Assembly (NCBI GenBank): GCA_025766275.1
Contig: JAFKAC010000011.1
Location: 1,612,001-1,676,000 of the forward strand
Source: Lactarius indigo
Lineage: Eukaryota; Basidiomycota; Agaricomycetes; Russulales; Russulaceae
Direction of reading: 5' to 3'
DNA length: 64,000 bases
Position numbers and translations under genes: made by a program. Positions 32,375 to 42,256 of this stretch are shown here, piece after piece (within the stretch, counting starts at the first letter, position 1; each line of letters begins with the position of its first letter). The notes beneath the pieces are model-generated. The model did not search any database and was not told the DNA's origin. It worked only from the letters and a program-made list of their open reading frames with translations.

Positions 32375-35300
32375 TAAGGTCAGGCGGGGGTCAGGTGTAG
32401 TTCGTGCCATGCATCTCCGTTTCCTTGTATGGCATGAGAAGGTTCGCATGGAATACAGGGTGGATCTTCCATGATGCTGGAAGTCCTAGTTCGTAGGAAA
32501 CATCTGATAGAACCCTAGAAATTTTAAAGGGTCCGTATCTTTTTGGGGCGAGTTTACTTGTGGGGTAGAAGGTACGGAGGTTTGTCCCTTCTAGCCATAC
32601 TTGATCCCCTTGTTGATAAGGTGTGAACCCCATTTTTCCTCGTTGTGCCATGAGGCGTTGTGCGTGGTTGATACTGTCCTGGGCGTGTTGTCGGAGTATG
32701 AGTAGGTCTTCCAACCATTGATCCACTGCTGGGCTACTTGACGGTTTAGGTGTCCACGTCGTCCGTGGTTCCCATCCCATAATGAGCGAGAATGGGGAAT
32801 GTTTGGTCATAGCGTTCACCCAGGAGTTGTGTGCAAATTGTGCCATGGGTAGTAGTTCTGCCCAGTTGTCTTGCCGCAAATTGCACCAATGTTGTAGGTA
32901 CTGCTCCAGCCATTGATTGGTGCATTCTGATTGTCCATCTGTTTGGGGATGATACGCAGATGAGACGTTTTGTTGTATTCCCAGGGTTTTGCACAGTTGC
33001 CTCATGAAGGTGGATGCGAATCTGGGGTCTCGATCGGATATAATTCTTCGGGGTAGGCCATAATGGGGATATACGTGTTGGAGATAGAGTTTGGCCACTC
33101 CTTCCGATGTTATAGTTTCGTTACAGGGGATAAAGATTGCTGCCTTCGAACAGTCGTGATCGGTAATAGTGAGGATGGAGTCGAATCCATTCGATTCCGG
33201 GAGTTTGACTATGAAGTCCATCACTACTACCTCGAAGGGTTTGGCCGATGGGTCTGTGGTGATAGGGAAAAGGTGTGGTTTTTGTCGGTGGGAGTTGATT
33301 TTGTTACTTTGGCATGTGGCACACCCTTTGACATACAATTCCACATGTTTGGCCACCAGAAGTCACGTCGTACTAGTTCTAAAGTGTTTGCGATTCCTGG
33401 GTGTCCTGTGCTTGGGGTATCATGGAAAAAGGTGATTACTCCCCGCTTAAGGTCGTTGTTTCCTACAACAACGAGGGCGTCACCTTTCCACCATAGGCCG
33501 TCGTGTTTTTTCAGGTTGTGGGGTTTGACCCATGGGAGTACTGTGGATTCCTCCATGTTTTGGGTAATCTGAGTCCATATGTCCATGTCGTGCATGGAGG
33601 TTTGGGTGACTCTTAGGAATACCTCTTCTGGTAGTACCGTAATGTGGTTGTTATCTGCCGTTCCATCATTGTAGTCTGGGTGTCTTGATAAGGAGTCTGC
33701 TTGGGTGTTTTTGGCTCCAGGAATATGTTTGAGTATGAAATTGTACTCAGAGAGTTCCTGGAACTCTCGTGCCACTCGTCGACTGATTTTTCTTGGTTCC
33801 TTCCAATATTGGAGGTTGGCGTGGTCCGTGTGAATGGTTATCAGATGGGGAGAACCAATGAGATATGTGCGCCATGTTCGCAGGGCTTTGACAATGGCCA
33901 GCAATTCTCTGTCGTAAATGTCGTAGTTACGTTCCGCTTCGGTTAGTGATTCCGAATAGAATGCTACCGGATGTAGTTTTTGGTCTTCTCCCTTTTGATT
34001 TAGTACCACTCCTAACGCGTAGCTTGAGGCATCCACTTCAATTTCAAAGGGTTGATCCAGTCTCGGGAATAGGAGTACCGGTTTGGAGCTAATTAGCTCC
34101 TTAATGGTCTCAAATGCCTTTTGTCTCGCCTCCGTCCATTCCCATGGGGTGTCTTTCTTGGTAAGGTCGTGGAGTGGTCTTGCTATCATGGAGAATCCCC
34201 TTATGAAACGTCGGTAGAAGTTGCAAAAGCCTAGGAAGGCTCGTACTTCCTTTAAGGATTTTGGTGCCTTCCAGTCCCGTACACCCTGTACTTTTACTGG
34301 ATCCATTCGCAGCTTGCCATGTCCAATGATTAGACCTAGATACTCCACCTCATAGACCTCGAACACGCATTTTTCTGGTTTGATGTATAGATCGTGTTCA
34401 TTGCATAGGTCTAGGACGCAGTGTAGGACTCGTCAATGGTGGGTTCGGTTATCTGCTGTTGCAATTAGAATGTCATCCATGTAGACGATGACTTCTCTGG
34501 TCAATACCAGTTCCCGGAATATGGTGTCCATCATGGTTTGAAAGGTACTAGGGGAATTGGTGAGGCCGAAGAACATAACCTGAGGTTCAAATAGTCCTTG
34601 ATTGGTTTTGAACGCTGCCTTCCATTCGTCGCCTGGTTTGATCCAGACATTGTTGTATCCCCATCGGATATCGAGCTTAGAGTAGAGTCGTGCTTCCCGG
34701 ATCCGATCGATAAGTTCGGGAATTAAGGGGAGTGGGTAGTGATTCTTTACGGTAAGTTCATTGAGGCGACGATAATCCTGTACCAGTCGTAGTTTCCCGT
34801 CTTTCTTCTTGATGAAGAAGAAGGGAGAGGCGTAGGGGGATTTTGAAGGTTGGATGTATCTTTTGTTCAGGTGTTCGGTTATGAATTCGGACAATTTCTC
34901 GGTTTCAGGGATCATGAGTGGATACACTTTGCAGTCCATGGTTTCGGGGGCATTTGGAATAAGGTCGATGGCATGGTCCCACGCTCATGATGGGGGGAAG
35001 CGTTGTGAGGCTTCTTCGCTGAAAACTTTGCTGTGCCTGCGATATTCTTCAGGAACAAGTTCTTCGAAGGTTTTCTGTGGCCTTTTGGCTGCCTCCTGCT
35101 GTGCAAGTTCCGATGCCGTTGTTGTCTTTCGTATCCTAATGTAGGGGTCTTCTTTTCCTTCTAACTGTTCCCAAGCCCATTCGTCAAGTTGATACGTCTC
35201 CAACGCCTTAATGGTGGCTTCCATAGGCGTGGCTTTGTCTGACAAGTTAAGGCTGGTGATTACCACTGGTTGGAATTCTTTGTCGAGTGTGGCGTCTCAC

Positions 35301-35682
35301 CAATGGAACTTTGGTTCGAAAGCTGTGAACCAGGGATATCCTAAAATAACTTCGTCGTTCCCGAGGTCGGTGATAAGGAATCGGAGGTTTTGAGTTGTTC
35401 CTCCTGTCTTGACGGTTAGATCGGTGAAGGAAGTGATTTCTCCTCCTTGGTTATGAGTTCCGTCTACGTTCCATATTTTGATGGGTCGTTCCATGGCTAG
35501 CCAGGTGATTTTCAACCTCTTTAAGAGATTTGCACTTATAAAGTTGTCGGTTGCTCCAGAGTCTACGAGGACGTTTCATTCGGCTGTTGCGTGTGCAGAT
35601 TTGAAAAGTACTGGAATTCGCATAGATCGGAATCTGCTATTGTACACGCTAAGTTTTAATGCTCTAGCCCAGGCCGCTGGGT
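32375..35682 (-). pseudogene. pol: F2-a pol: protease, RT, RNase H, integrase (several stops)
   Basis: Recognisable domains: protease VDSGATDNF near 35550, RT ([32 protein letters not shown] near 34460-34480), RNase H (VDASSYALGVV, HTDHANLQYW) and integrase (ATCQSNK, MDFIVKLP, SDRDPRF, DGQSECTNQW). TGA stops at 35576, 35297, 34985, 34434 and 32391 all fall at arginine-type positions, and a frameshift lies near 33340. The primary Gag-Pol shift sequence GGATTTTC is homologous to GGGTTTTC of F1 but no longer a perfect heptamer. Confidence 0.88.
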
Positions 35683-37037
35683 TCAAGCGTTCAGAAAATC
35701 CTTCTTCTGGCCAAATAATTTGTCTACCATCAGTTCTTGTACTTCTGGGGTTTGAGTGAATAACGCCGCTACTTGAGCATCTGCTTGTTCTTCATTGGAA
35801 AGGGGGCGCGATGCGGTCATGGAGATAGTGGCGGTTGTAGGGGCGCTGGTCGTGGGAGTCGTAGTTTCGATTGCTTTGATGGTAGTGGACTTTTGAGGGC
35901 AGTTACGAGAAATGTGCCCTTGTCCTCGGCAGCAGAAGCACCTTCCTTCTTTCTGCAGTTGCAGTTTTTCGGTGTCTGTCAGGGCAGCTCTTGCTCTTGT
36001 TTGGCTGACGTCCATCGCATTGGGGTCTCGGTTTTTGTTTAGTGCCGATAACCACTGATCACGGGACGCCCCTCCTTGTTTGTTGTTTCCTCCTTTCGTA
36101 AGTTTGTCTTTTAAAAGGAGGTATTTGGCTTGTTGCAGTGTTACAGCGGCTTTCCAGCCGTCCCATGTGATTGGATGATGGAATTTGATTGCGTTTACAA
36201 CGAGAGCGTTGGGGAGTCCCTTCTGGAAGATCTCCAGTGTGGTGGCTTCGTCTTTATTGTACCCCGCCTTGTTAGCGAGGTTCGAGAACTTGGTGATGTA
36301 TGTATCGATGTCTTCTTTCTCCATTCTAAGATTTTGGATGGAGTGTCGGGCTTTTTGTTGTTGTGTGGTATCAGTGTAGGCTTGAATGAATCATGCCTCG
36401 ATAGTGTCCCAGAGGTTTTCTTCATTTAGGGCCACTCCTGCCACTAGTTGGGCGACGAGCCATTGGATCTGTTCTTCGACCCAGTCGTCCACAAGGGGAC
36501 CTCAGATGTAAGAAAGGAGGGTCATTGCGCGGGAGTACGGGACTACCAGCTGTTGTATGGTGGGGTTCATTCCTCGATAGAGGGAGAAGGCATTGAGAAA
36601 CGCCCGACTTAGTTCCCGATCTCCTGTAAACTCTGGCGGGGCGTTTCCTCCGAGTCTTCCGTTAAGGAGACCTGGGGCTGCGCCTCCTCCTCCTGCAGCT
36701 GCACCTCCACCTCCAGGCGTGCCACCTCCGCCTCCAGGTGCACCGCCTCCACCTCCAGGTGCACCGCCTCCACCTCCAGGCGCACCGCCTCCATGATGGC
36801 TTCCTGGGCCTCCCGGAGGGCCACTTCTGCCTGCCGGTGCACTTCCTCCCACAGGATGTCCTCCACTACTTGGAGCAGCCGCAGAGGAGGACGTTCCTCC
36901 ACTGGGTTGGCCACTTCCTGACTGAGTGAGGGTGGTTGCGAGCTGGGTTTGGGTGTTGGACATGTCGGCATATGATGCGAAATCGACTGTTCTGGTGATA
37001 GTGGGTGTGAGAGTGGGGTCTAGGTTTTTGCTGTCTG
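35683..37037 (-). pseudogene. gag: F2-a gag, 5' truncated, with stops
   Basis: Gag core (RGMNPTIQQLVVPYSRAMTL), Gag C-terminal part (MEKEDIDTYITKFSNLANKAG) and a CCHC knuckle CFCCRGQGHISRNC near 35925. TGA stops at 36502-36504 and 36391-36393. A 7-residue Gly-rich repeat (APGGGGG) is encoded near 36700-36800. The region upstream of SDSKNLDPTLTPT is deleted and joined directly to a piece of LTR. Confidence 0.85.
36700..36800. repeat. 21-bp minisatellite in F2-a gag
   Basis: About four units of CCAGGTGCACCGCCTCCACCT with small changes, coding an APGGGGG repeat in Gag. F2-b carries a shorter version near 53750-53820. Confidence 0.7.
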
Positions 37038-37156
37038 AGTAGGGCGCATGATAGGAACCAGAGAAATGTAAAGTTCGCGTAGTCGTACAGGGCTCGTATA
37101 GTATGGGGAAGGGAACAGTGATAGGCGAAAGAACAAGTTCAAGGAAAATTGTAACA
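37038..37156 (-). repeat. F2-a 5' LTR remnant (119 bp)
   Basis: Matches the last 119 bp of the LTR at 20843-21408 and ends AAAATTGTAACA before TSD TCACT. The remaining ~450 bp including R, U5 and the primer site are deleted. Confidence 0.88.
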
Positions 37157-37161
37157 TCACT

Positions 37162-37210
37162 GCCCAGAGAACCCTTTGAAAAAGTGGTTGTTGATCTAGG
37201 AATGGTGTAA
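37162..37210 (+). pseudogene. Copia-1 polyprotein, last codons
   Basis: Continues the RNase H tail of 19213-20842 in frame and ends with TAA at 37208-37210. Shows that F2-a was inserted 16 codons before the copia stop. Confidence 0.85.
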
Positions 37211-37559
37211 AGATGGGTTCTAGGACATCGAACTGTTGTGTATACTAGCAACAGAACTCCTAGTTTAATAGCTAAGAAAAACCCTTCTTAGAGAACTAAA
37301 GAAGTTGGACCTGTTCCATCTTATCTCCCAGCTCACAGCTCTTCAAAAAGTAGTTCTTCAGAACTACATTATCCTCATAGAGCAGTGCATGAAGACCTCC
37401 AAAAAGTTGTCCTTTATCAGGACTTCTGCGTACATAGATTCTTTCTAACCAGAGAATCGAAACATTTCTCATAGTACAGTAAAGCAATAAAGTGTCTTGC
37501 CAAGGCACTTTCATTTGATGCTTGCACCACTCTTGTGGACTGTCTCTATCATGGAGGGA
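37211..37559 (+). other. Copia-1 3' untranslated region
   Basis: Non-coding stretch between the copia stop and 3' LTR. It ends with a short purine-rich tract, ATGGAGGGA, directly before the LTR, the likely polypurine tract. Confidence 0.6.
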
Positions 37560-38097
37560 TGTTGAGACACGACTGTTAAAAGTCACATGTCTCGTGGGAT
37601 CTGATTGAGTCAGCCCACATACTATATACAGTATCTGTCCCTTATGGACTTATGGACACTCCGGACTCATACGGACCGCTTTTGTTTATCTTTATTGTTA
37701 GATCCATATATGGTTCTTATTGTTCTTTCTATTGTTAAGATACCGGTATTGTCTGCTTTAGGCAGCTATTGTTCTCTGCCATCCAATGGCGTTTCTCCCT
37801 CTGGCGCACAGACCACCTGTATTGTGTTTGGGTCACCAGTGCACACAGACCATTATTATCTAAGCATCCTGTATAAAAGGACTGCTGTTTTCGCCTCTAC
37901 ACTTCAGAGTTCCCTTCACCTCTGAAGTGTAAGTTCCCTTTCTCTTTAGTTCTCTATTACCTTTACTCATAGATGTTCCTCTATAGTAACTTGTCTTTTA
38001 GGTATGCAGTTGTAATAGAGTTCCCTTCACCTCTGAAGTTAACTTGTCTTTTAGCTGTTCAAGCTTATCCTTTGCTTGTTAGTTCTGCGCTTCAACA
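37560..38097 (+). repeat. Copia-1 3' LTR (538 bp)
   Basis: TGTTGAGACACG...GCTTCAACA. Differs from the 5' LTR by about nine transitions, mostly at CpG, and by 111 extra bp lying between two copies of GAGTTCCCTTCACCTCTGAA. Confidence 0.93.
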
Positions 38098-38492
38098 CAA
38101 AGGTGTTTCAATAGACAAGTGTAGTATTACACAAGAAGTCTAGTCTACCATACAAGCTAGGTAGTACTAGGCTTAAATACAAGTGAGGCTGTATGGTCGC
38201 TACAAACAGATGGCACCATTGCTGGATTGAAGGACAAGAGGAAAGACATAAGAGGGACAAAGGTACAACTATTCGTAGAACAAAGGTGAATCATGTGGGT
38301 TCATGTGTGAGTGGGAATGGAATGGAAACTAGCACATGTCAAGCTTTATCAAAAGAGGTCATTGATAAGCAGGGCACACGATAGGAACTGGGTAATCATA
38401 AAGTCCACGTAATTGTACAGGGCTCATGAGATATCAGGGAAGGAAAAGTAAAGTAAGAAAAGTATGAGTCCAGATGACAAGAAATCATAACA
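38098..38492 (-). repeat. F2-b 3' LTR, part 2
   Basis: Resumes with CAAAGGTGTTTCAATAG, matching 54604 onward in the 5' LTR, and ends ATCATAACA. It is followed by TTACCCCCCATTTT, the minus-strand polypurine tract. Confidence 0.92.
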
Positions 38493-38526
38493 TTACCCCC
38501 CATTTTAGTCTGAAAACACCTCAACT

Positions 38527-40546
38527 TCAGGACTCTGGGTCTATGAGATCATAGATATCCATGTCCAAGTCATTCTCTGGCCATCCCATCACATCCATGG
38601 GACGGTAGTGAGTGCAGAGGAAAAGGAAGGGGCCTTGTGCCCCACACTTGCAACACATCTCGTACTGTGGGCATCGGATTTCATTGTGGTTGGTGTTAGA
38701 ATGGAAACACCACCCACACCACCTGCCCTGAGTGGCAGCCGCAATGGTCAGTGGAGAGGGTATGGTGAAGGAGGTGGTTGTGTTGGGGGACATCTCCTGA
38801 CATATCTGTTCTTCTGCTTGTTGCATGGTGATCACCTCAGCAACCATCTCTGTGCGATGGAAGATGCACTGATATGACTGATTGTTACGCTCCACAGGCA
38901 TTAGTCCGACTTGGACACAAGGACGGCGTAATCGACTTAGTGAAGATAAGGCGAATGGGGATCACGTGTCAACCCAACGCAAGCTGAACAGGGGCACACC
39001 GGCACATGCTGCAGCGTAGAGTATAGAAGTACTACTCCTTGGTGAGTAGGAGTGGAAGAACACTTAGCCTCGGGGCTAAGGCAGACGAAAAGGGAGTCAA
39101 GAAGTGGATTGAAGAAGACCAAGATGGGGACTCTTGGTCTTCCAGGTCGACTACTTATACAGATACACGCGGGCTTTAAAGCGCCGCTGGAATAGTAAGT
39201 AACCAATAGCGTAACTAGCTCGAACCCTAGTACAGCTATCCTAGGAATGAGTCATACATGAGTCACAATCACATGCGAACTACTATGCTGACTGATGCAA
39301 TGTAAGAGTCCATGACTAATGGCAATACCAGACCGTAGTCATAACCGGTCATGAGTCGTGTGTAATGAGTCACTGAGTCCATACCGTAACACTGATGCTC
39401 TTGACTTTGACAGTGTCGGCAAGCTGGTCTTGGTCTTGTGGGGCAGTCATGTGTGAGGTGATGGGGGCTGTTGCAGTGGTATCACCATCGCTGGTGAGGT
39501 CTGTCAGTGAGCTGAGGGAATTCAACTGGCCCGCTGCATCTGGGGGAGAAGGGGATAGTGTAGCAAGAGTGGTGTAGTGGGGCGGGGAGTGCTGTTAGAT
39601 GAGCATACTCGTCAGCAATGGTGGTAAGGGCTCCCACATACTGTAGGTGTCTTTTGGTACTGGCTAGCATGAGGTCCACCATAAGTCATTCTGCCCTAAG
39701 CTTTTGGGCATCCTCCTCTAGCTTCTTGTATTTTTCATCCAGCTCCTTCATGGCCACAAGTCCTGTGTGTAGCCAAGTTACCTTGGCAGTAAGTTGTGGG
39801 GAGTTGAGCTTGATCAAGGTCTCATTGAGTGCACAGGCACGGATATTGTTAGGATCAAAGAACTGGAGTTGTTCAGCAGTGAAAGGGGGGGCGCAGACAT
39901 TGGGGTGCAGAGTAGACAGGTAGACTGTTTCACCATAGTGGGGGTGCCCCTGCTGCATTGTCCCCACTACCTTGGTGAATCCTTTGCAATAGTAAATGTA
40001 CTTCACAATGTCAAATCCACCCTCAGGTAGTGGGATCTGTAATGGGTAGTATTTGGGTGTGCCTGGGGTGTTTGGGAAGAAGGGGGCACCTGGGTCATCA
40101 GTATCTTCGTTAGGGGTGTTGGGTCTGTTATAGTCAATGGGGGTGTGGACCCGGATGGGAGTGAGTGGTGTAGGAGGGGATTCTAGTGGAGGTGGCAGTG
40201 TCAATGGTGTCGAGGATGGGGGTGATGGTGCAGGTGCTTTAGGTGGTGGAGTAAGGTTTTGGCGAGGAGGGGGAGTTGGCAAGTACTGGCCTTCCTCAGG
40301 TGTAGACAGTGTGAGTTCCCCTGGTTCTCATTTGGGGGAACAGGGGATGATGGGTATGGGGTTGATGGTTATGGTGGACCAGGGAGAGTCTGTAGATGGT
40401 GGTGGTGGTGACAGTTGGGGGATTCCAGGGATGGTGAATGACAAGTTGGTGACGGTGATGGTTTTGCCATTGAAGAGTGTGGTGAGTTGGGGGTCCATGT
40501 CAAGGACGTTGACAAGGGTTGTGTTGGAGACTGGGGTAGTGGTCAT
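38527..40546 (-). pseudogene. F2-b ORF3, split by solo LTR-D
   Basis: Starts at ATG 40544-40546 (TPVSNTTLVNVL) and ends TGA 38527-38529 (DIYDLIDPES). Same plan as F2-a ORF3: N-terminal block, proline-rich spacer with RVHTPIDYNRPNTPNEDTDDPG, GTPKYYPLQIPLPEGG, the PHYGETVYLSTL block, a helical Lys/Glu-rich stretch, zinc knuckles (CHHCNSPHHL-like and a later CGWCF/CCKCG cluster). LTR-D interrupts it at 38883-39391 and several stops break it. Conservation of plan in two diverged copies supports a real third gene. Confidence 0.65.
38883..39391 (-). repeat. Solo LTR-D (509 bp), TSD CTGAT
   Basis: TGTTACGCTCC...ATACCGTAACA with CTGAT at 38878-38882 and 39392-39396. On the minus strand TGTATAAG is followed by a 29-bp inverted repeat (39114-39142) using the same AAGACCAAGA stem as F1, so it belongs to an F1-related family. 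Confidence 0.93.
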
Positions 40547-40586
40547 GGTGTTGTGCTGCTGAAGGGTTGGACTAATGGTGTCCTCT

Positions 40587-41721
40587 TTATATCTTTCGTC
40601 CAGCCCCTGCAGCAGATGTGTCACGAACCCCCTACTACTTTTCCCTTCTTGTCCTTATCTGATCCATTTCCTTTCTTGACTGTTACCTTTCTTGAACCTA
40701 TGCTTCCCTTCTATCTGATTATTCTAGCACCTTCTGTGCTATTCTTGTCTACCCTTCTTCTGCCTTGCTGGCATAACGCCATCTTGCATGATGTTGACAC
40801 CATTTTGCCAGCACATTGTTCTATCTATAGCAACCAGTAGCACTATGCGCTCAGGCGCAATCCTGTACTATATAAGGAACCCTGTAGTGCGCCTTAGCTC
40901 CTTAGCTTTGGCTTAATCAACTATCTGCGTTGTATCTCCCATTGTCTCCTTGAGTGCCTCAGTTCCTTCAGCACTCAAGCCCTTGACCCTGAACCCCTGA
41001 CCCTTGACCCTTATCCCCTTTGGGTCATTCCCCTCTCAGCCTCTGTGCAGGCTTCCCCTTGACTTCGCCTTACCCTCTTCCTGTCTTACTGGTCAGCCCA
41101 GTGACACGTGACCTTTGGACTTAGGCCACCGAGCTCGTCCATTGCTGCAGACTCAGTCACCTTAGCACAAGGGGCTGTTACAGAAGGGCCTTCCCACCTT
41201 AGCACAGGGGGATCACCACAGACTCAGCTACCTTAGCGTAGGAACTGTTACAGAGGACCTTAGGAGTCGTTGCACACAGTGCCGATCCGACTTGGCTGTC
41301 AACTGCCACGTGACAGGAAGCCATTACAGAAGACCGCGCCCCCGCAGAGGCGTGACAAGATGGGTGTGACTGGTAGTAATCTTTGATTGTGTCCTGAGCA
41401 TGTGTTAGATCAGTTGCTGGTTCCCATGTGTTGTCACTTGTGGGGAATCCCTTCCACTTTACCAGGAAGTGGAGTTTACACCCTCAGCCTCATGCCTGGG
41501 CATCTTCAATTCGCTCCACTTTGTATTCCTCTTCTCCATTGATAAGGTCAGGTGGAGGTCAGGTGAAGTTTGTTCCATGCATCTCCGTCTCCTTATATGG
41601 TGTGAGAAGATTCGCATGGAATACAGGGTGGATCTTCCATGATGTGGGAAGTTCAAGCTCATAGGAAACATCTGATAGAACGTTCACTATTTTGAAGGGT
41701 CCATATCTTTTGGGGGCGAGC
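40587..41721 (-). pseudogene. pol: F2-b pol, integrase C-terminus and chromodomain (split by LTR-B)
   Basis: Pieces 40587-40618 and 41363-41721. Readable residues include WEPATDLTHAQD-like chromodomain end, VERIED and the HPVFHANLL region. Stop TAA at 40587-40589 is shared with F2-a. A TGA at the position after NFT is also present in F2-a. Confidence 0.75.
40619..41357 (+). repeat. Solo LTR-B (739 bp), TSD AGATG
   Basis: TGTCACGAACC...GAGGCGTGACA, flanked by AGATG at 40614-40618 and 41358-41362. ACTATATAAGG near 40868 is a plus-strand TATA box. Closely similar to 11929-12678. Confidence 0.94.
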
Positions 41722-41726
41722 TTGCT

Positions 41727-42237
41727 TGTTACGTTTCGACCCTTACTGTACCGGTTGCAACTACGGCGGTAAGGTAGATTAGTTGCGGACTTACCTACGG
41801 TGATACGGTGGTGTGATAGGCGATACGACTGATAGCTGACTGAGCGGTGCCTGTATGACTCGATACTAGTACAAGTACTAGTAGTATTAGGGTTCGAGAT
41901 GTTTCTGCGATACGTTGGACGCTACTTTACTGTGACTCATAGCAGCGCTTGAAAGCCTGCTCAATTTGTATTTAAACTGTCTTGTGAAGACCAAGATACG
42001 CCATCTTGGTCTTCTTGAATCGTCACTTGTTTCTTCTCTCTTTCTCTCTCTATCTCTCTCTCTCTTCTGCCACCCCTTTCAAACGGTGCGCCTCCGAGTG
42101 TTCACTATTACCTGCGCTTGGACCTTCGTGTCTTCAAGATAATCGTCGCGTCTGGACCTCCGTGTCTTCAGAACATTTGCTAAGTTGTTACCGTCTCTGC
42201 AAAGCTCAAGTCGAGCTAACGTCGTGACGGCGTTACA
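41727..42237 (+). repeat. F1-B 5' LTR (511 bp)
   Basis: TGTTACGTTTCG...GACGGCGTTACA. Inverted repeat GAAGACCAAGAT...ATCTTGGTCTTC at 41986-42014, followed by a CT-rich tract at 42030-42066. Confidence 0.96.
41969..41976 (+). promoter_or_regulatory. F1-B TATA box
   Basis: TATTTAAA 10 bp before the inverted repeat that should mark the transcript start. The 3' LTR copy is at 49303-49310. Confidence 0.6.
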
Positions 42238-42239
42238 TT

Positions 42240-42250
42240 AAGACCAAGAT
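42240..42250 (+). other. F1-B self-priming site
   Basis: AAGACCAAGAT, two bases after the LTR, the exact complement of ATCTTGGTCTT in the R-region inverted repeat at 41986-42014. Confidence 0.75.
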
Positions 42251-42256
42251 CCCACC

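Larger units (their letters stand above)
20843..37156 (-). mobile_element. Gypsy element F2-a, nested in Copia-1, TSD TCACT
   Basis: Minus-strand element flanked by TCACT at 20838-20842 and 37157-37161. Own parts: 3' LTR 20843-21408, ORF3, pol with chromodomain and gag, plus a 119-bp remnant of the 5' LTR. F1-A (22487-30420) interrupts ORF3, and a composite solo LTR (31096-32369) interrupts the end of pol. Several TGA stops, a frameshift and a deletion removing most of the 5' LTR, the primer site and the Gag N-terminus make it immobile. Confidence 0.92.
14465..38097 (+). mobile_element. Ty1/copia element Copia-1 with nested insertions, TSD CAAAG
   Basis: Plus-strand copia element bounded by TGTTGAGAC...TTCAACA LTRs and flanked by CAAAG at 14460-14464 and 38098-38102. 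Its own DNA is 14465-18625, 19213-20842 and 37162-38097. A solo F2 LTR (18626-19207) and the F2-a element (20843-37156) are inserted in the polyprotein. The LTRs differ by about nine transitions plus a 111-bp length difference, so it is older than the elements inside it. Confidence 0.93.

Noticed and set aside
42006..42227. 73-codon ORF repeated at 49340-49561
   Set aside because: Starts at TTG inside the F1-B LTR; a by-product of the CT-rich tract, not a gene.
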